Source of the DNA: Unio delphinus
Lineage: Eukaryota; Mollusca; Bivalvia; Unionida; Unionidae
Assembly (NCBI GenBank): GCA_029339505.1
Contig: JAQISU010000094.1
Location: 8,698,501 to 8,762,500, forward strand
Reading direction: 5' to 3'
Length of the DNA stretch: 64,000 nt
The notes beneath the pieces are model-generated. The model had not been told where the DNA came from. It was given only the letters and a program-made list of their open reading frames with translations, and searched no databases. Positions 61,932 through 64,000 of this stretch are shown piece by piece (positions within the stretch are counted from its first letter, which is position 1; the number at the start of each line of letters is the position of its first letter). Both the position numbers and the translations under genes were made by a program.

Positions 61932-62781
61932 CTGCCATCACAGATCAGTGTATATGATCTTCGAAGCTGAATCCGACTTGTAAGCGTGACTATACAGAAA
62001 CTGTTTAAAATAAGCGTTAAATACATGATTGTTCTCATGTTGCAAAGTACACTTATGTTTGAGGGTATGCAGTGTTCCTCCTTTGCGTAAAACAATTGTC
62101 TAAGAGTTTGCAATTTGTAGGTCAGCTATTGGTTTATTTCCCCCTCCTCCAGTTTTTACAATGATCTTCACTGTCTGTCACATACAAGTTGGTACATGCT
62201 GACTGTTATCTCTAAAAACCCTATTTTTAGGATATCTCCCACTCAGTTGAGTCAGTTTAAAGTGTACCAATTTTCAATGTTTTTATTAATACTTTTTTTA
62301 AACATATGTCATCCTATTCTAAATAATATATCAAACCAATATATTGCTTTTGGTACTAATCCCTGCCATATCTCCTCACTATGAACAGCTGTAAAGGTCA
62401 ATACATACTGAGTCGATGCAATTTATATTATTTTAGGATAGCTTTGTGTAAACACTACACGTGCATAGCATATGACTGATTTGATAAAGCTGAAGTCGTA
62501 TCTCAATGTAAAGGTCAACGGTTGGTAAACATTTCTTTACATTACATCGAGAGAGTTGGGGAATATTTGGAGCATTTCCTTCTTCTACACACGCTCTCTA
62601 TTCCTACTGCACACACACAACCTCGCCTGTTTAAATATGCTTTTAGTACAACATCTCATTTTTATATCAAGGCTTGATACAAAATTTCTAATATGAAAAA
62701 GATGCTTTACGTAAAATCATCTTTACACACCTGAGGTATGCCTACATGGTAACTCGAGTATTTACCTGTATTTTGTGTGTC

Positions 62782-62782
<1 letters not shown>

Positions 62783-62846
<64 letters not shown>
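62783..62846. repeat. CT microsatellite
   Basis: About 32 CT units. Confidence 0.97.
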
Positions 62847-62849
<3 letters not shown>

Positions 62850-63024
62850 GAATTTGTCAGCATACCAAAATTGAAATAGTCTGTGGTTTCAAGCTGTATA
62901 TAACACAGTTTAAGCAGAATGTTTCGAAATGGGAATTTTCATTGTACCAACAATTTAATGAATATATCAACATTAGCAGCTAACTTACCGTAATGGACAA
63001 TTTGTGTGTGGAGTAATTTTGTTA

Positions 63025-63600
63025 TGGTTGTGGTGGGGAGCTCCTAATATTTTATTTAAATTACTATAGAAGTCCCACCTAGGCTCGTTGTTGTAGGAAG
63101 TAAAATTAGTGATAGAGACAGGTAAAGCTCTGAGCCCCCAGTCAGCAATGCCGACAGTTAAATTACTGAGTACACAAAAGGTGAGATTCAAATGAATAAC
63201 AATTTAATACAACTCAGTAATCAATGACAATGATTTCCCAGTCACTCTTCTTCCCCTCGACCCAGTAATATCATATTACATCACTTGATATGTAGTGTGA
63301 GATAGTTTTCCACCTGTCCTTGTATCCTACTTGTCTCTTGTATTCTATCCTATTCTTCCAATTTCGTCTCCTCTTCCTCCCGACATGCTTCAAATTCTTT
63401 CTTCTCTCAGCTTCTCTATATTCCTCTTCCTTCTTCACTTTCTCCTCCTCCACTCATTGTCCTCTTCCTCATCAACTCTATCCTGACTACTTTGTCGACT
63501 CCGACTGTTCTGCCAGTCTCACTTCCGTCTGTCTTTTTAGAGACTCGGCACTAACTATACTGAAAGTTTGTCCCCCTTAAAGCTTCCTGCGAAAACACAA
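63025..63600 (+). repeat. Dispersed repeat D, copy 2
   Basis: GAGCCCCCAGTCAGCAATGCC, CAGTTAAATTACTGAGTAC and CTCGACCCAG match 34985-35480; the right part is CT-rich. Confidence 0.6.
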
Positions 63601-64000
63601 AGACGTTAGCATATTTCCTTAGCCATCTAGTCTCACACTAACCAATAATCAACCATCAGATAAATGATACTACATCTGGCCGTCACGCATTCGTGCACAT
63701 CGAAATACCAACGCGTTCATGTATGGTATACAACTTTGTCTTAAAAACACGGTATAAACTACTTCTCATACAGACACCCAAAACGACAAGATATTGACAT
63801 AAAGTGTTTGTCTTGTTCGGCATTAATACAATTTCATGATATGTATTACTATGGTCCGATAGTAATTTATTTGCGATATCAGTATACGCTTTAAGTGCAA
63901 CTTATTGACGTTGCGTGATGGAAACGTGAAAAGTATGTGTGTGTGTGCTAATTTATAACATTCTTGAAATTAAATGTAATATTAAATGTTGCGATGCATT

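Larger units (their letters stand above)
61468..64000 (+). other. Probable first intron of the gene starting at 61429
   Basis: Contains a TA microsatellite (61488-61569), a 21-bp triplication (61869-61931), a CT microsatellite (62783-62846) and repeat D copy 2 (63025-63600). No second exon recognised. Confidence 0.4.

Overview
This is animal nuclear DNA: AT-rich, with intron-split genes, GT-AG splice sites, and dense DNA transposons, tRNA-derived SINEs, DIRS-type retroelements, minisatellites and long TA microsatellites. The repeat style (tRNA SINEs, DIRS, hAT-, piggyBac- and Tigger-like relics, a 'TTTAGCTCACCTGA'-type repeat at 52.15 kb) suggests a mollusc, probably a bivalve. That assignment is inference; nothing in the window proves the species.

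The one clearly recognisable host gene runs on the + strand from the left edge to about 48.4 kb. It is the 3' part of an AGC-family protein kinase that best matches the ribosomal-S6-kinase-related kinase RSKR/SgK494. Eight exons (33-140, 3197-3237, 5665-5692, 9206-9295, 15900-15988, 19092-19202, 28511-28612, 31587-31721) join in a continuous frame from the hinge through the catalytic loop, DFG, activation loop, APE and C-lobe. A ninth exon at 47742-47792 completes an AGC hydrophobic motif (FPDFEF) across a 16-kb intron. The N-lobe lies upstream of the window.

The introns hold most of the interest. In intron 2 the last bases of the catalytic-loop exon and its splice donor are tandemly repeated about seven times. 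Intron 4 carries a decayed DIRS element with a piggyBac-like element and a SINE nested in it. Intron 5 carries a Tigger/pogo-like element with a nested SINE. Intron 6 holds a second, larger DIRS copy and a 56-bp satellite. Intron 7 has a 1.1-kb element with terminal inverted repeats (TIRs) and a pre-miRNA-like hairpin. Intron 8 contains an 8.1-kb TTAA-flanked transposon with matching inverted ends, a small + strand gene at its left end and a split - strand gene from its right end. Two of its left-end exons are in phase with the kinase, so a kinase-transposon chimeric transcript is possible.

From 48.4 to 61.3 kb I see no convincing host gene, only minisatellites, two pieces of a LINE reverse transcriptase, SINEs and a 126-bp duplication. 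At 61333 a TATA box is followed by a short first exon, MGNTCCGCLSGEK, with a perfect splice donor: the probable start of the next + strand gene, encoding an N-myristoylated and palmitoylated protein whose other exons lie beyond the window.
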